Assembly: GCA_902464115.1 (NCBI GenBank)
Contig: CABQIF010000089.1
Span: 1 to 8,616, forward strand
DNA: 8,616 nucleotides
Origin: an uncultured Ruminococcus sp.
Lineage (GTDB): Bacteria; Bacillota; Clostridia; Oscillospirales; Ruminococcaceae
Reading direction: 5' to 3'
Positions 1-5,990 of this stretch are shown in pieces; position 1 is the stretch's first letter, and each line of letters starts with the position of its first letter. Position numbers and translations under genes: made by a program. The notes below the pieces were generated by a model. The model saw only the letters and a list, made by a program, of their open reading frames with translations. It was not told where the DNA came from and did no database searches.

Positions 1-22
1 CCAAGAGCATGGCACGGGGATT

Positions 23-42
23 TCGCTGCCTGCGGGCAGCGA
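23..42. repeat. 8-bp perfect inverted repeat (hairpin) at left edge
   Basis: The arms TCGCTGCC (23-30) and GGCAGCGA (35-42) are perfectly complementary around a TGCG loop. No T-run follows on the + strand, so it is not a standard intrinsic terminator. It lies in gene-free sequence just left of the long inverted-repeat arm and contains a GCCTGCGGGC stretch resembling the repeat core found elsewhere in the window. It is probably part of a dispersed intergenic repeat. A second small dyad, GGGC (46-49) and GCCC (55-58), follows. I see no coding sequence in 1-155. Confidence 0.5.
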
Positions 43-73
43 TCAGGGCTACTCGCCCACACCTCGCCAACAT

Positions 74-118
74 TTTTGAAAAATTGTTGGATCAAAAAAC
101 TTTTCATTTGCCTGCGGC
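74..118 (+). repeat. Left arm of ~45-bp inverted repeat flanking the phage gene block
   Basis: This 45-bp stretch matches the reverse complement of 3626-3671 with one substitution (C105) and one missing T. The first 31 bases are identical. It ends in the core TTGCCTGCGGC (108-118), which recurs elsewhere in the window. Bases 67-90 also form an imperfect hairpin, CCAACA...TGTTGG, that the right arm lacks. The arm lies 37 bp before the start of the first phage gene. Confidence 0.85.
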
Positions 119-155
119 TTGGTATGAAACCAAAACTTTTTAGGAGGTTGTTTGT

Positions 156-1037
156 ATGGATTTTACACAACAGAATCAGGATGCTTTGTTACAGGAACTG
201 AACCAGTTTACCCGCAGAACCCATACTTTGGATGAAGTCTATTTGCTGGACGTTCTGCTCTGTGATAATGAAGTTGACCGAGATTTTGAACGGTTTTCAG
301 ATTCCGCTCTGGAAACACTGAAAACGCTGTTTGTCGGAAAAACAGGCATCTTTGACCACGACCCATCTGGAAAAAACCAGACTGCTCGAATTTTTTCCAC
401 CCGTCTGGAAACACATCCGGAACAGCTGACCAGCACAGGCGTTCCCTATACCTGTCTGAAAGCAAATGCCTATATGGTACGAACTGCTGGAAATGCAGAT
501 TTCATTCGGGAAATTGATGCTGGCATCAAAAAAGAAGTCAGCATTTCTTGCAGTGCCCGTTCCCACACCTGCTCCATCTGCGGAAAAGACCGCCGATTGA
601 CGGGCTGCCCTCATGTACAGGGGGAACTTTATCAGGGTATGCTCTGCCACACGATTTTATCTGATATTACCGATGCCTATGAATGGAGTTTTGTTGCTGT
701 TCCGGCTCAGCGAAATGCAGGTGTAACAAAACAGTATGGCGGTTCTGCTGACAACGACCGGATCACCGTTCTTCAGAAGCAGCTACAGAGCCAGCAGGCT
801 CAGCTTTCCGCTGCGGAAGAAGATCTTCGCAAAGAGTTGGTGACGCTCTGTTATCTCAGTGGGCAGCCTTTGCAGAAAAGCTTGTTACAGGCAGCAGAAC
901 GGATGACATTTCCGGAACTGCTGGATTTGCGGCAGCAGCTGCGAAATGAAGTGCGTTCCATGGGCAATTCGCAGTTACAGCCAGCAGAAGAAAAAGCAAA
1001 AGCTGCTGCCAGCTTACAGCAGTTTCAAATGAAATAA
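156..1037 (+). CDS. Putative phage prohead protease with C-terminal scaffold-like region
   Basis: A 293-residue protein. The AGGAGG at 142-147 sits 8 nt before the ATG and fixes the start. Residues 20-195 resemble phage capsid-maturation proteases: FDHDPSGKN around H68, KKEVSISCS at 126-133 with candidate nucleophile S129 or S131, and DAYEWSFVAVPAQRNAGVTK at 173-192, matching the 'SFVAVPA' end of this family. Inserted between them is a Cys/His cluster (C139, C142, C151, H153, C164) that looks like a small zinc-binding site. Residues 200-293 are rich in Gln, Ala, Leu and Glu and predicted helical, as in proteases fused to a scaffold. Such an enzyme would trim scaffold and capsid protein during head assembly. 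A major capsid gene normally follows closely; here it does not. Family assignment is by motif recall, and the catalytic residues are inferred. Confidence 0.6.
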   Translation: MDFTQQNQDALLQELNQFTRRTHTLDEVYLLDVLLCDNEVDRDFERFSDSALETLKTLFVGKTGIFDHDPSGKNQTARIFSTRLETHPEQLTSTGVPYTCLKANAYMVRTAGNADFIREIDAGIKKEVSISCSARSHTCSICGKDRRLTGCPHVQGELYQGMLCHTILSDITDAYEWSFVAVPAQRNAGVTKQYGGSADNDRITVLQKQLQSQQAQLSAAEEDLRKELVTLCYLSGQPLQKSLLQAAERMTFPELLDLRQQLRNEVRSMGNSQLQPAEEKAKAAASLQQFQMK

Positions 1038-1052
1038 CGGGGGTGGGAACGA

Positions 1053-1502
1053 ATGAAATTGGAACAGGTTCGATGCTTTTTTCAGATGTTGACGCAGCTG
1101 GAGGATGTACAGCCCTATGAGGCACTCATTTCCACAGCGGTGACCACTGTCACGGATGCTTTAAAGCCCAATGTAGACCCAACTTTACAGCCGCTGCAAT
1201 TGCTGGCAGCGGCAATTGCCAATGAATCCTATCAAATTTTACTGGCAACCAAAGAGCAGACTGCCTGCACCTATGCCGGAACAACTGCACGGCAAGCCGA
1301 CCGCAGTCAGCAGATTACAGCTGCTCGAAAGCTGCGGGAACAGTACCAGCAGATGTGCAGTCCAATGCTGCTTGACCGACAGTTTTATTTTCAACGAACC
1401 CATCTCAACGGAGAGGAGCGAAAAGAAGAAGATGCTGCAAATTCTGAACCAACTACAGAACCAGCTACAGGCACTGCCGATGCCGATTTATCTGGCATAT
1501 GA
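1053..1502 (+). CDS. Small phage head-tail connector-like protein (uncertain)
   Basis: A 149-residue protein starting 15 bp after the protease gene, with the G-rich stretch GGGGGTGGGA before the ATG as a weak ribosome binding site. Residues 1-115 look mostly helical. The segment LQLLAAAIANESYQILLA (66-83) recalls the Ala-rich 'LAAA-A' helix of small head-tail joining proteins of Clostridia prophages, and KLREQYQQM followed by LLDRQFYFQR resembles the end of that group. The last ~25 residues are acidic, rich in Thr, Ala and Glu, and overlap the next gene in another frame, so they are probably a flexible tail. Its role is inferred from position (after protease, before tail genes); no diagnostic motif is visible. 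Confidence 0.55.
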   Translation: MKLEQVRCFFQMLTQLEDVQPYEALISTAVTTVTDALKPNVDPTLQPLQLLAAAIANESYQILLATKEQTACTYAGTTARQADRSQQITAARKLREQYQQMCSPMLLDRQFYFQRTHLNGEERKEEDAANSEPTTEPATGTADADLSGI

Positions 1503-1848
1503 CCACATGCCAGCTGCTCAGAAAGCGACACCGTTTGTAGTGCTGAACCTACAGGCTTGCCAGACAGAAGCACCTGTTTTTCGCAGCGAACAGGAAACGG
1601 TTCCTTTCTCTGCAACGGTTGCGGTTACGCTACTGATGCCAATCGAAACGCATGCTGCGAAACTGTCTGGAACATTCACGGCGGAGATCTTACCAGTGCT
1701 CATGCAGCAACAGAATCTGCAAACAGTTCAACTTTCTGCACCCAAAACAGACCGCCTGCTCAATCGGCAAACCATTACTGCAACTTGTCAGCTGTTCGGA
1801 TTTTTTCAATCTGAAACAAAACAGGCTGCTGCAAAGGAGGGTGTTTGA
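1432..1848 (+). CDS. Small phage tail-completion/terminator-like protein (uncertain)
   Basis: A 138-residue protein. I chose the internal ATG at 1432 because GGAG and AAGAAG precede it, and because residues upstream in the same frame are only the shadow of the preceding gene. The gene overlaps the end of the preceding one by 71 nt, and its TGA overlaps the next ATG (TGATG). The N-terminal MLQILNQLQNQLQALP and following IYLAYDHMP, then alternating hydrophobic strands, are compatible with a tail-terminator fold (head-tail closure proteins of ~130 residues that follow the connectors in many siphophage and myophage orders). This is an inference from order and size; no motif proves it. Confidence 0.55.
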   Translation: MLQILNQLQNQLQALPMPIYLAYDHMPAAQKATPFVVLNLQACQTEAPVFRSEQETVPFSATVAVTLLMPIETHAAKLSGTFTAEILPVLMQQQNLQTVQLSAPKTDRLLNRQTITATCQLFGFFQSETKQAAAKEGV

Positions 1849-2249
1849 TGGCATATACTTGCACTGTTCAAGAAAAACGAACATTTCCGGTTTCAATTGG
1901 CTCGCATGTTTTTTATGTCGAACAGTATCAACTCACGGGTATCCGGAAATTCGCAGAACAAACCACCATTGCTGGAATGTCGGTCTTTACCAATCAGGCA
2001 ATTCGTTCCAGAGTGCTACATATGGAAGGGCGATTCCTGCGGACAGACCCACCATCGGAATTGCTGCTGGCTCTGGAAACGGCGTTGCAGGAACAGACCA
2101 CGTTTACAGCGGTATTGGATGGCGTGCGGTATCGGATGTGTCGGCTGTCCCAGTATCGGATTCAGGAGGATGGACACTCGGGAACAGTTGCCTGCCAGCT
2201 GGATTGCTTGGTAAGTCAGCTGGAGGCGATAGCGGAAAAGGTGAAATAG
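1848..2249 (+). CDS. Phage tail-region protein of unknown function
   Basis: A 133-residue protein. The start is the ATG at 1848, set by AAAGGAGG (1833-1840) and sharing one base with the preceding stop (TGATG), so translation of the two genes is likely coupled. The sequence is rich in short beta-prone segments (FPVSIGSHVFYVEQYQL, RVLHMEGRFL, TTFTAVLDGVRY) with a helix at PSELLLALETALQE, and has no membrane segment or signal peptide. This suits a small beta-rich tail or baseplate component, but I do not recognise a specific family. It is the last gene before the gap at 2250-2570. Confidence 0.55.
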   Translation: MAYTCTVQEKRTFPVSIGSHVFYVEQYQLTGIRKFAEQTTIAGMSVFTNQAIRSRVLHMEGRFLRTDPPSELLLALETALQEQTTFTAVLDGVRYRMCRLSQYRIQEDGHSGTVACQLDCLVSQLEAIAEKVK

Positions 2250-2570
2250 TTGTTGATTTGGGCAATGGTTGCTATGAAACATGGTTCTTAGGAAAAATAA
2301 TTGCGTACAGTTCGGCAGATTCGCTTTGCTCTCTGCCTTTGTGCTGTTCGCCGGTGGTTGCGTTGTCCGAATTGCTTACGAATTTTTCTTAGATTACAGT
2401 TTGCTTGAAGTTTTTTGTTTTTAAGATGGCGAACGGCAGATTGCTTATTTCTCTTAGATTTTAATACCATCTAATCAATCCCTCTCCGCCGAGCTGAGCC
2501 AGCTCGACCGCTTTTGCCTGCGGCTCGTTCCCAGCAACCAATCTCAAAGATCAGAAAGGAGTGTGTTTCT
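2250..2570. other. 321-bp gap without a convincing gene inside the phage block
   Basis: No reading frame here has a credible start, ribosome binding site and protein-like composition. Two similar segments near 2364-2395 and 2443-2464 (ATTGCTTA...CTTAGATT) look like a degenerate direct repeat. Bases 2490-2506 form a 7-bp hairpin (CGAGCTG, loop AGC, CAGCTCG), followed by TTTTGCCTGCGGCTCGT at 2512-2528. The right end carries AAGGAG (2556-2561) for the next gene. In tailed phages this is where tail tube, chaperone and tape-measure genes would be expected, so the gap may mark a deletion scar. Confidence 0.5.
2512..2528 (+). repeat. Dispersed core repeat TTTTGCCTGCGGCTCGT, copy 2
   Basis: It shares TTGCCTGCGGC with 108-118, 3696-3706 and (reverse) 3626-3636, and shares the longer TTGCCTGCGGCTCGT with 3696-3710. 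It lies next to a 7-bp hairpin (2490-2506) in the gap before the tail gene. Confidence 0.75.
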
Positions 2571-3515
2571 ATGGCGTTGACCATTACGCTTTCTAATACC
2601 AGTGGGGCTTCCTATGTATTTTCAAAAATCTTACAGTTTCAGCTGAAAAAAGAGGTTTACACCCCTTATACGACCTTTTCCGCACAATTTCAGACAGATG
2701 GTTTGAAAAAGTTCGGGACGATTTGCAAAGTCATCGTACAGAATGGGAATCAGGTCGTTCATGAAGGAACAGTTGAAACCCTCACAGTACAGACAAATGC
2801 ATCTGTTACAACGATTTCGCTATTATCCTACGGATTTACCAAATTGCTCTTGCACAGCGAACTTGCACCCGGACTTTATCCGAACCTCTCTATCAACAGT
2901 CTATTGTCCGGCTATTATCAATTTCCACCGGAAATCACATGGGAATCCAACAGCGATTCCACCAACTATGTCTATTTCAATGAGCATATTCCTGTATGGG
3001 ATGGCGTTGTGACGCTATGCTATAAGCTACTGGAACGCTATCCGTATATTCGGACTGCCAACCAAGTTTGTTTACACCTGCCAGAAAAGGCAAAAAGCCT
3101 GCACATTCAGACTGGACAGACGCTTTCTTATGGAACAAAACGCCGATACAGCCGCCTAATTAGCCATTTCCACATGCAGGATGTCGATGGGAATTATGAT
3201 AAATTCTCTCTGACCAATCCGCAAGCGGTTGCAGTTTATCAGCTGCGACACAAACAAATTTCATTCGACCGTTCCTATTTGTACAATCCACAAAAGGCAT
3301 TGGAATTTCGCTTGGCAACTTCTCAGAATGGCTGGATGCAGCAGTTTTTCACGCTGGCTGGTTGGATCGCCTGCGATTTGAATGACTGCCTGAGCGTAAC
3401 AGATGAAATTGAAAACGCCCGAATTTCTGCAATTGTATGGAAAGGTTCACAGGCCGGCATTTCCACAACCATTTCGCTTTATTCGGATGTGTTTCAACAG
3501 AAAGGGACACTTTAA
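2571..3515 (+). CDS. Putative phage baseplate hub / late control D-like tail protein
   Basis: A 314-residue protein. The ATG at 2571 is chosen because AAGGAG (2556-2561) lies at normal distance; the frame stays open upstream to 2514, but that part runs through repeat DNA. The first ~105 residues are beta-rich, with ICKVIVQNGNQVVHEGTVETLTVQ typical of the 'FxGxV' strand pair of gpD/XkdQ-like hub proteins. SYGFTKLLLHSELAPGLYPNLS and YVYFNEHIPVWDGVVTLCYKLLERYPYI follow, as in hub proteins where a LysM-like or swapped domain inserts. The C-terminus (IENARISAIVWKGSQAGISTTISLYSD) reads as the closing beta-barrel strands. Such proteins form the trimeric hub at the tail tip. The family is inferred from pattern. 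The gene appears complete and ends just before a strong terminator. Confidence 0.55.
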   Translation: MALTITLSNTSGASYVFSKILQFQLKKEVYTPYTTFSAQFQTDGLKKFGTICKVIVQNGNQVVHEGTVETLTVQTNASVTTISLLSYGFTKLLLHSELAPGLYPNLSINSLLSGYYQFPPEITWESNSDSTNYVYFNEHIPVWDGVVTLCYKLLERYPYIRTANQVCLHLPEKAKSLHIQTGQTLSYGTKRRYSRLISHFHMQDVDGNYDKFSLTNPQAVAVYQLRHKQISFDRSYLYNPQKALEFRLATSQNGWMQQFFTLAGWIACDLNDCLSVTDEIENARISAIVWKGSQAGISTTISLYSDVFQQKGTL

Positions 3516-3544
3516 CGGTCTGTCTGTTCGATATTTTATTTTTT

Positions 3545-3589
3545 GCCCTGATTTCAACAGTGGAAAGCTTGTTGAAATCAGGGCTTTTT
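3545..3589 (+). terminator. Intrinsic terminator after the phage block
   Basis: A perfect 15-bp stem, GCCCTGATTTCAACA (3545-3559) with TGTTGAAATCAGGGC (3570-3584), and a 10-nt loop, followed by TTTTT. It starts 30 bp after the tail gene stop and should end phage-block transcription before bioY. Confidence 0.93.
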
Positions 3590-3625
3590 CTGTTCCTGTT
3601 TTTCAAAATGTGTTATATATCAGAT

Positions 3626-3671
3626 GCCGCAGGCAAAATAAAAAGTTTTTTGATCCAACAATTTTTCAAAA
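3626..3671 (-). repeat. Right arm of ~45-bp inverted repeat flanking the phage gene block
   Basis: The reverse complement of this 46-bp stretch matches 74-118 at 44 of 46 aligned positions (one substitution, one 1-bp gap). The two arms enclose about 3.5 kb containing all five phage genes and their terminator. The outer end differs from the left arm, which carries an extra hairpin half. Confidence 0.85.
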
Positions 3672-3695
3672 CTGCTGCACCGAAAAACTGCTCAG

Positions 3696-3710
3696 TTGCC
3701 TGCGGCTCGT
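3696..3710 (+). repeat. Dispersed core repeat TTGCCTGCGGCTCGT, copy 4
   Basis: Fifteen bases identical to 2514-2528. It lies in the gap between the right inverted-repeat arm and the bioY promoter, in the orientation of the left arm. Confidence 0.75.
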
Positions 3711-3749
3711 GGTTTGCAGCCATGATGCTAAAAATTTTACATTTTTTTC

Positions 3750-3778
3750 TTGACAACAGAAAAAAAGTGTGCTATACT
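3750..3778 (+). promoter_or_regulatory. Sigma-A promoter of bioY
   Basis: TTGACA (3750-3755), a 17-bp spacer and TATACT (3773-3778). Transcription should start near 3785, inside the BirA-like operator, giving a leader of about 45 nt. Confidence 0.88.
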
Positions 3779-3779
3779 G

Positions 3780-3814
3780 TTCGTAAACCAAAATAAAAAT
3801 AAAAAGTTTACGAA
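3780..3814. promoter_or_regulatory. BirA-type biotin operator
   Basis: The arms TTCGTAAAC (3780-3788) and GTTTACGAA (3806-3814) are perfect inverted repeats. Written as the known bacterial BirA box (TTGTAAACC, 14-16 bp, GGTTTACAA), the site is TCGTAAACC (3781-3789), 15 bp of A/T, then AGTTTACGA (3805-3813), differing at one position in the left half and two in the right. It begins two bases after the -10 and covers the expected start of transcription, so bound BirA with biotinyl-AMP would block initiation. Placement before bioY supports the call. Confidence 0.85.
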
Positions 3815-3829
3815 ATGAGGTTTGATTCT

Positions 3830-4402
3830 ATGTCATCATCTTCCATCCGCAGTCTTTGTCAAATTGCTCTGTTCGCTGCAATCATTGCAGTGTGCTCGCA
3901 GATTCAAATTCCGCTGACTGTGCCCTTTACCATGCAGACCTTTGCAGTGTTCAGTGCACTTGCCGTTCTAGGCGGTAAAAACGGAACGATTTCCATCTTG
4001 ATTTACATCGCTCTCGGTGCAATCGGTGTTCCTGTATTTGCAGGTTTCTCCGGCGGTATCGGGGTTCTGTTCGGAACAACTGGCGGTTATATCTTAGGAT
4101 TCCTGTTCTCCGGTCTGCTCTATTGGTTGATTACGCACTTCTTCGGAACAAAGCTGCCCATTATGATCGCTGCAATGGCTCTTGGTTTGATTGTCTGCTA
4201 TGCAGTCGGAACAGCATGGTTCATTCAGGTTTATACCAACAAGGTGGAATCCATTGGACTGATGGCTGCTCTGGGCTGGTGTGTATTCCCGTTTATCCTA
4301 CCGGACTGCGTAAAGATCGCACTGGCAATTCTCATTGCAAAGCGGTTGCCAAAACGGTTCGTTTATCAGGGCGTTGCTACAAAAAAAGATGCAGCCGTAT
4401 AA
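3830..4402 (+). CDS. bioY: Biotin ECF transporter S-component BioY
   Basis: A 190-residue membrane protein that binds biotin and, with an ECF energising module (two ATPases and EcfT, not in this window), carries it into the cell. About six hydrophobic segments are visible. Family signatures are VPFTMQTFAVFSAL (31-44), ALGAIGVPVFAGFSGGIG (61-78), TTGGYILGF (83-91), and PDCVKI near the end, whose D159 and K162 match the conserved Asp/Lys pair contacting biotin in characterised BioY proteins. I prefer the ATG at 3830: GAGG (3817-3820) lies 9 nt upstream, whereas the ATG at 3815 has no ribosome binding site and abuts the BirA operator. It is followed with overlap by the DUF1284 gene. Expression should be repressed by BirA when biotin is abundant. 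Confidence 0.95.
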   Translation: MSSSSIRSLCQIALFAAIIAVCSQIQIPLTVPFTMQTFAVFSALAVLGGKNGTISILIYIALGAIGVPVFAGFSGGIGVLFGTTGGYILGFLFSGLLYWLITHFFGTKLPIMIAAMALGLIVCYAVGTAWFIQVYTNKVESIGLMAALGWCVFPFILPDCVKIALAILIAKRLPKRFVYQGVATKKDAAV

Positions 4403-4814
4403 ACTCCGCCCCCATCACGGGCTTTGTTCCAGCTTTTTTTGCGGACATGGTTACAGTGTTGCTTTCACCGAACATATGACACAAACGCTGCTGCATTTTC
4501 AGCAGCACAATCCACAGATTTTATTGACAGTTGGAGCAGACTGTATTTGTGCAGCTTGTCCGCACTGCTGCCACGACTGCTGTTCTTCAGCAGAACAAGT
4601 AGAACGGTATGACCGGGCAGTTCTGAACAGCTGCGGACTTCGAGAAGGCGATGTGCTTGACTGGAACGCCTTTCGCCAACAGGTACAGGAACAGATTCTC
4701 CATACAGAAGTCTTTCCGCATATCTGCGGAACGTGTTCTTGGTATTCTATTTGCAGCCGGAAAGAAGCTGCTGCCATCAGTCAGGCATTTTTACTAAAAC
4801 AGATTCTCCCTTAA
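4389..4814 (+). CDS. DUF1284 family Cys-rich protein
   Basis: A 141-residue protein starting KLRPHHGLCSSFFCGHGYS (residues 5-23), the DUF1284 N-terminal signature. YDRAVLNSCGLREGDVLDW (74-92) and ICGTCSWYSIC (112-122) also fit the family. It is rich in Cys: C52, C54, C57, C60, C61, C64, C65, then C113, C116 and C122, spacing that suggests a metal or iron-sulfur site. No function is established. The ATG at 4389 lies 14 nt inside bioY and has no clear ribosome binding site, so it is probably translated by coupling to bioY and sits in the same biotin-controlled transcript. The frame is open upstream to 4335, but the family start and the length favour 4389. Confidence 0.85.
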   Translation: MQPYKLRPHHGLCSSFFCGHGYSVAFTEHMTQTLLHFQQHNPQILLTVGADCICAACPHCCHDCCSSAEQVERYDRAVLNSCGLREGDVLDWNAFRQQVQEQILHTEVFPHICGTCSWYSICSRKEAAAISQAFLLKQILP

Positions 4815-4834
4815 ATTTACAATCCTATCAAAGA

Positions 4835-4872
4835 AAAAACGGAAAGCAAGTTTTATTTTGCTTTCCGTTTTT
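4835..4872. terminator. Bidirectional intrinsic terminator between convergent genes
   Basis: A perfect 15-bp stem, AAAAACGGAAAGCAA (4835-4849) with TTGCTTTCCGTTTTT (4858-4872), and an 8-nt loop. T-rich sequence follows on + and the A-run at 4834-4839 gives U's on -. It serves both the bioY-DUF1284 transcript and the oppositely oriented membrane-protein gene ending at 4936. Confidence 0.92.
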
Positions 4873-4876
4873 CTTT

Positions 4877-4914
4877 TGTCTTGTTGATTTATAGATGTCT
4901 TGTTGATTTATAGA
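4877..4914 (+). repeat. Perfect 19-bp tandem duplication
   Basis: Bases 4877-4895 are repeated exactly at 4896-4914, unit TGTCTTGTTGATTTATAGA. It lies between the terminator and the stop of the convergent gene, where it is unlikely to affect a protein. Confidence 0.95.
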
Positions 4915-4935
4915 GAAATCCTCTGCAAATGATAG

Positions 4936-5688
4936 TTACTTTTCTTTCTTCTGCATCCGCTCCCGCAAATCTTTCAACCGCTGCTTTACACTCGGTGTAT
5001 CTAAATACCGTTCCAGATGTTCTTTCAGCGGGATTCCTGAACGAAATGCAAACAAAAACCGCCGCTTTTCGCCGTTTCGTTCTTTGCTCGCCAGAATGTT
5101 CGCCTTGAGTTCTTCCAATCGTACCACAATCTGGTGTTCTGCTGCAAACAATCGAATCCGCCGCACCAGTCGCAACGAATAAACCAAATCCAATACAAAA
5201 ATTCCGAAGAAAAATCCAATAATAAAGGAAAAAGCAAGGTTCTGTGCCAGCCAATCCAGACTATTTAAAATATACGGGTGAATGAAGAAATAATAGGTTG
5301 CACTCAGCAGCAACCAGAAAAACGAAAACAACGGGCAGATAATCCCTTGCACGTTACCCCACTGATCACTATAATCCCAGAGCTTGATGTTCATGCCCTT
5401 GATGAAAATCAAACCGGCAATATATTCAATCGCTGTAATGCAAACCGCCATAATCACAAACAGCACCAATTTTTTCAAAATGTAATTCTGAATCGGTATA
5501 TATGGCTCTAATCGTGCAAGTGCATACAACATACATAAGCTAAATCCATATAGCGGCAAATAAGGCCCAATCAGAAAGCCCGGATTGATCCACTTATGCG
5601 TGACAAAATGGCGAAAGACAACTTCCAGACACCAGCCCAGAAAACTGCCCACCGCAAAGAGAAATGCGAGTGTGAGAAGTGTGTTCAT
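4936..5688 (-). CDS. PF06541-type membrane protein ('putative ABC-transporter type IV')
   Basis: A 250-residue protein with five hydrophobic segments (about 2-24, 40-60, 71-97, 115-137, 150-172) and a charged cytoplasmic tail (175-250) rich in Arg, Lys and Glu. LGWCLEVVFR (18-26 region), NPGFLIGPYLPLYGF (35-49) and WDYSDQWGNVQGIICPLFSF (104-123) match the family common in Clostridia under the name putative ABC transporter permease. The transporter role has not been shown and no ATPase partner is beside it. GAAGGGA lies about 9 nt before the ATG. It has its own promoter at 5724-5752 and a shared terminator, so it is a single-gene unit. Confidence 0.85.
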   Translation of the reverse strand: MNTLLTLAFLFAVGSFLGWCLEVVFRHFVTHKWINPGFLIGPYLPLYGFSLCMLYALARLEPYIPIQNYILKKLVLFVIMAVCITAIEYIAGLIFIKGMNIKLWDYSDQWGNVQGIICPLFSFFWLLLSATYYFFIHPYILNSLDWLAQNLAFSFIIGFFFGIFVLDLVYSLRLVRRIRLFAAEHQIVVRLEELKANILASKERNGEKRRFLFAFRSGIPLKEHLERYLDTPSVKQRLKDLRERMQKKEK

Positions 5689-5723
5689 AAAATAGCGTCC
5701 CTTCTGTTCTTGTTATACCAACA

Positions 5724-5752
5724 ATTATACAGGAATTTCATCATTTTTGCAA
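5724..5752 (-). promoter_or_regulatory. Sigma-A promoter of the PF06541-type gene
   Basis: On the - strand: TTGCAA (5752-5747), a 17-bp spacer and TATAAT (5729-5724). It lies 36 bp before the ATG and separates this gene from the ATPase operon. Confidence 0.85.
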
Positions 5753-5810
5753 GTCGAACCACTCAGTTTCGATGAAAAAAAGACGCTTTTGGGGGATTTG
5801 TCGCTTGTAT

Positions 5811-5990
5811 TTACCGCAAATATCCCAAAATCAGCCAAACAGCTGCACCAACCGCCAACAATGCCCCAACAATGCTGACAATTGTATAAATTTTCCGAGA
5901 TTCGGAATCCTGCTTTTCCTGATGCAAATAATAAATTCCTGTTCCCAATACCAAAATTCCAATTAAAATTCCAATGATACAAACAATCAC
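5811..5990 (-). CDS. Small two-helix membrane protein coupled to the metal ATPase
   Basis: A 59-residue protein with two hydrophobic segments (about 2-22 and 35-57) joined by the charged linker HQEKQDSESRK. I place the start at the GTG at 5990-5988. GGAGG (6003-5999) lies 8 nt upstream, and the GTG overlaps the ATPase TGA in the classic GTGA arrangement. In-frame ATGs at 6023 and 6011 would add up to 11 charged residues but have no ribosome binding site. I do not recognise the family. The coupling suggests production in step with the pump, perhaps as an accessory or regulatory membrane subunit, which is inference only. Confidence 0.7.
   Translation of the reverse strand: MIVCIIGILIGILVLGTGIYYLHQEKQDSESRKIYTIVSIVGALLAVGAAVWLILGYLR

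Noticed and set aside
2232..2392. Programmed -1 frameshift extending the 1848-2249 gene by ~47 residues, as in tail chaperones
   Set aside because: The -1 frame is open to 2392, but GGAAAAG does not fit the X-XXY-YYZ slippery pattern and the extension lacks protein-like homology or a downstream stem.
2288..2470. 60-residue basic ORF on the - strand in the phage gap
   Set aside because: There is no ribosome binding site, the composition is Arg/Lys/Gln-rich as expected from repeat DNA, and it runs against the surrounding genes.
5770..5810. Terminator after the small membrane-protein gene
   Set aside because: A 7-T run exists on the - strand (from 5774-5780), but only a 3-bp stem can be drawn before it.
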